Assembly (NCBI RefSeq): GCF_947507565.1
Contig: NC_089186.1
Span: 930,001 to 994,000, forward strand
Length of the DNA stretch: 64,000 nt
DNA from: Oscarella lobularis
Lineage: Eukaryota > Porifera > Homoscleromorpha > Homosclerophorida > Oscarellidae
Reading direction: 5' to 3'
The translations under genes were made by a program, and so were the position numbers. Positions 61,001 through 64,000 of the stretch are shown here, one piece after another; position 1 is the first letter of the stretch; every line of letters starts with the position of its first letter. Below the pieces are notes generated by a model that worked only from the letters and a program-made list of their open reading frames with translations, made no database searches and was not told the DNA's origin.

Positions 61001-62228
61001 GATATAGAAGAAACTCTTTAGGATCGTCGTCAGAGCTGAAGACGCCACTAAGAGCGTAGAACAAAGTAGAACAATTTTCTTGCGAGAGTTATTTAAGCAA
61101 AAAAGCAAATTGTCTTTAGCCACAAACAAACCTATTATATACAGTAGTTACCTTATCTTTCGCTAAACAGTCAGCGCCTCCCTCGCAGAGATAGCAAACT
61201 TTTAGAAAGGAATCAATTTCACTTTCACAAGCATACATTAAAGGAGTAACTCCACCCTGGAAACGCAATAAGCATGTGACTTGTTGAAGTCAAACGATTT
61301 AAAACCTTCGTGACGCTATCAATAGCTGCGTTGTGTTCGACAAGCCATACAACGCCATGAATACTTCCCCACCTGCATGCACAATGCAAAGGAGTATCCT
61401 TCTCCTATCATTTCAAAGACATAAAACTGCTAGGCCACAGAATTCACCGAGAAGTACATTTGCACAAAGAGCGTTGACGCTAGCTCCCCTCTTAGCAACA
61501 AGATGATGCAGAACTTCGTTTGCATCAGCTGCTGATGAAAAGACTGCGCCAGCGGCATAAAACTATTAGGAAGCAAATATCTATAAGCAGTAAGAATGCG
61601 ACGCCAAATCCGTTACTATGGCTTCCGCTGAAAATCGATATCCGTGTTCTTCTAAAAGGAGAATCTTCGCTAACTGATCAACGGCGCTTGCGCAAGCGCA
61701 CAAATACGGCGAAGGCTTTGACTAATTAAACGAGAGGTGTTAATCAGACATACGCTCCGTGCACACTCACGTTTGCAATTGCGCCGTGAGCCACGAGCCA
61801 ATTCACGCCTATAAAATTTCCTAAATAGCAGGCCACTTGAAGTGCGGTACGTTCAATGTCATCCGAAGGCTGCATAAATAAATGAAAAAAAAATGAAATC
61901 TCACTGAAAATAGATACCCGTTCTAGCTTGTTTATGCTTTCATCCCCCATTCGGTGAACAACGTAACCTAGCCACTCCTCCGCCTCTTCCGCCGTCTCAA
62001 ACTGTTTTGCTGCTACCACATGAACAACGGGCAACGTAAACACTATTTTTGAAGAATAGTCTGACGAGAACTGACGAGAAAGGATTGCGGAAAATAATGA
62101 CGCGCTATTTCAGCATATAGTACCCGTTCAAATCCTTTTTTCGTCGAGAGAAACTCGATCACTTCCGAAGGATCATAAGCAAGTGCTATTATTTGATCGA
62201 TGATGTAACCAGAAGACGACAGCGACAT
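58053..62228 (-). CDS. Ankyrin-ROC-COR-death protein, inverted fourth copy
   Basis: Read on the minus strand, the gene starts at ATG 62,228 (MSLSSSGYIIDQIIAL). It continues with the family's opening motif (VIEFLSTKKGF) and an exon with FETAEEAEEWLGYVV (near 62,000). About eight ankyrin exons follow between 61,860 and 60,400 (e.g. TPLHCACRWGSIHGVVWLVE). The ROC exon (about 60,400-59,777) has P-loop GGEMAGKT and switch II WDFGAQ. COR exons are at about 59,710-59,518 and 59,455-58,602 (IVNLGRRICLRP, VDIISPSSFVVLQ). The death domain (58,337-58,053) ends PTVGKVLNWFEQ with a stop at 58,053-58,055. Within the death domain the frame must shift by one base near 58,200; otherwise translation ends at about 58,168. 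No CARD is visible. It is more divergent than the three tandem + strand copies. Confidence 0.72.
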
Positions 62229-62733
62229 TGTAAAAGCCTATGTTCTTGCCAGTCGAAAGAAACACTCAGAACGAGTTCTCAGCCAAAACAGAATAAGGAC
62301 GGCTGAGAGTGGAGTTTCAAACTGGCGTCATCGCTGACGGAAATTCTTCGGAAAGCGCAGGATAACGTACAATTTCTGTGGGCTAGCGCACGTTAGACTA
62401 GAACTTCCAAACACTCTTTCGAAACCGGGATCAACTACCTAAATTATGTGACTATCCCGAGGAGCGCTCCTCAAACGCAATGACCCCTCAGACTGGATAA
62501 ATGTATCAAAATCATGTACTATCAATCCAAGTCGAGGCCACTGGCAAGCGTTTCACGTTTGACATAACTTTAATTAATTAAAGCAAGAGACGAGCTCCGA
62601 ATTACTAAGCTGTGTACTTCACCTACAGTGCTATGACAAAAATCCACCGTTAGAGCAGTTACAGTATCACTGCATTAATCACCTTCACTGCTTCTTCTAA
62701 ACACGAGGGAGGGGCCCAAGCGACCAAAAGATG
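62229..62733. other. Gap between two minus-strand genes
   Basis: About 500 bp separate the ATG of the ankyrin-ROC-COR-death gene from the stop of the NADH dehydrogenase gene. It likely holds the promoter of the former and the 3' UTR of the latter. No specific element was recognised. Confidence 0.4.
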
Positions 62734-64000
62734 TCAAAATCTAGAAATGTCTCGCCCATAGAAAAAACTTTTAAACCAGTCAACAGGAACTTGTAATCGA
62801 AGACGCCAGCTTCCGAGACGCGTTAGATAGGCAGATCTCCATAGCAACCAGGAATGAAAACCTTACAGCAGAGCTCATACACATTTCAATTACGCAGTAT
62901 ATACCATACCTCCAAATTTAATGTGAGGAACATCGGTTACAGCTTCCCAGCCGCCCACGTACGCGAGCATGCCAGAGTTCCGAAATTTGAACGGGACGAC
63001 ATGCGATTCCTTATTGTCTGCATAGCTGGAAAGAGCCTTAGCGAGATACCTGCCTTGACGTTCAGCAACCTTAGAGCTAAAGTTGAGAAGACGCATCTAA
63101 TCACTGTCTTTAACAGTACCTGTGCTGTTGGCGGCATGACGTCGCCTTCGACGCTGGCGCAGTCGCCTAGAGCAAATATCGAGCCCGACGAATCGCCTTT
63201 TACATGCAAGCAGTTGTCGACCAAGATCTAGGAAATATATGAATAGAGCGCTCAGACCCGTTCACGTATGCGTGCATAAACACACTTGACTTTGCTTCGT
63301 TTTCGGTAAGTCGAGAGAAAGAGTAAAAGGCCTAATAAATGACTGTTATTAATAAATAAATGCCATATGTGCATGCACACCTCGCCGATATGCCGGCTGC
63401 CCAGACCGTCAGTCCACAGGGAACGACGCTGCCATCGCTTAGAACGATTTCCTTGGGACGAACATCTAAAAGATATACGGTACGTCAAAGAAAAGACAGA
63501 ACGTCACGTGAGGACTATCACCAGTGACTGCTGCCCTTAGCAACTCCATCTTTTCCCTCTGCTGAATTCTCTTCTCGGCGAACCGTTGGAGTCTCTTATC
63601 GAAGGACGGCAATATCTGCGACGCTTCGACTAACGAAACTTTGACGTCATCCATTTCCGTAGCAAACAACTTGGCAATATCCTAATAGTAACGTACGTAT
63701 AAATTACATATTCAAATAAATGAGACGACTCTTACCTGCTTTATGAAGTCGTGCAACTCGGCTCCGAACTCGACTCCCGTCGGCCCTCCGCCGACGATGA
63801 CGAAATGCAAGAGCTGTCGCACCTGCTCCTTCGTTCGTCCCGGCTGAACGGCCAGTTCAAAATTAACGATAATCTGATTACGAATAGCGCGCGCATCGGC
63901 CAGCTCCTAATCGAATTAAACACACAAACAAATTCAATTAGGTAATTAAATTAAATAATTAAATGAAATAATTATAATTAAATTACTTTGAGAAAGAATG
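62734..64000 (-). CDS. Type II (alternative) NADH dehydrogenase, NDH-2/NDE family (5' end outside window)
   Basis: Exons read on the minus strand from 64,000. [20 protein letters not shown] lies near 63,760-63,820 and is the second dinucleotide-binding fold (GGGPTG). [17 protein letters not shown] follows near 63,600-63,650. Then come [19 protein letters not shown] (near 63,395-63,455), [10 protein letters not shown] (near 63,160-63,190, the FAD-binding GD motif), and [14 protein letters not shown] with [17 protein letters not shown] (63,076-62,910). The last exon (62,861-62,734) has [14 protein letters not shown] and ends FYGRDISRF. These enzymes are single-subunit, non-proton-pumping oxidoreductases on the mitochondrial inner membrane, passing electrons from NADH to ubiquinone. 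They occur in plants, fungi and many invertebrates but not in vertebrates. Splice sites are GT-AG, and all pieces fit one frame chain. Targeting sequence and first fold lie beyond the window. Confidence 0.9.

Noticed and set aside
1-64000. tRNA or rRNA genes, CRISPR arrays, viral genes
   Set aside because: No cloverleaf or rRNA-like sequence, no regularly spaced direct-repeat array with unique spacers, and no viral gene was recognised by eye; a covariance-model search could still find small RNAs.

Overview
The window looks like animal nuclear DNA, most probably from a sponge or another early-branching invertebrate. The genes are split by many very short introns (about 50-80 bp, mostly GT-AG). 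The content is metazoan: SNW1, a TRPC-like channel, RNF213-like giant AAA+ proteins, and CARD, death, SAM and ZU5 signalling domains. A type II NADH dehydrogenase is also present, which vertebrates lack. The species assignment is inference. Exon boundaries were set by eye from splice signals and from comparison between paralogous copies in the window.

Layout. (1) 1-12,886 (+): the 3' part of an RNF213-like gene whose reading frame appears to run through short introns into a C-terminal SAM-SAM-ZU5-UPA-death module. Its AAA3 unit is deleted, its AAA4 Walker A motif is altered and no RING finger is visible. (2) 13,289-14,856: a foldback mobile element with about 580-bp arms. (3) about 15,060-16,130 (+): a broken ALIX/PDCD6IP fragment. 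(4) about 16,601-28,348 (+): a second RNF213-like copy with an intact ATPase core that stops before the E3/C-terminal half. (5) 28,415-31,237 (+): a TRPC-like channel with an in-frame stop. (6) 31,317-31,940: five copies of a ~132-bp tandem repeat. (7) 31,979-52,443 (+): three tandem genes built from ankyrin repeats, ROC GTPase, COR and death domains, two of them carrying a CARD. Repeats and two related MITEs are interspersed, one MITE breaking a CARD exon. (8) 52,614-55,153 (+): SNW1/SKIP. (9) 56,087-56,548 (-): a small Cys-rich protein. (10) 58,053-62,228 (-): a fourth ankyrin-ROC-COR-death gene, inverted. (11) 62,734-64,000 (-): the 3' part of a type II NADH dehydrogenase.

The notable system is the association of two expanded families that carry death-fold domains. 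The ankyrin-ROC-COR-death proteins resemble DAPK1 with the kinase removed and, in two copies, a CARD added. The neighbouring RNF213-like protein ends in SAM-ZU5-UPA-death. RNF213 is a vertebrate antimicrobial/lipid-droplet E3 ligase, and CARD/death domains assemble cell-death and immune platforms. The locus is therefore a reasonable candidate for a fast-evolving innate-immune or cell-death cluster. Tandem duplication, domain shuffling, indels and transposon hits are all visible in it. That role is inference; the domain calls rest on visible motifs and paralog comparison.
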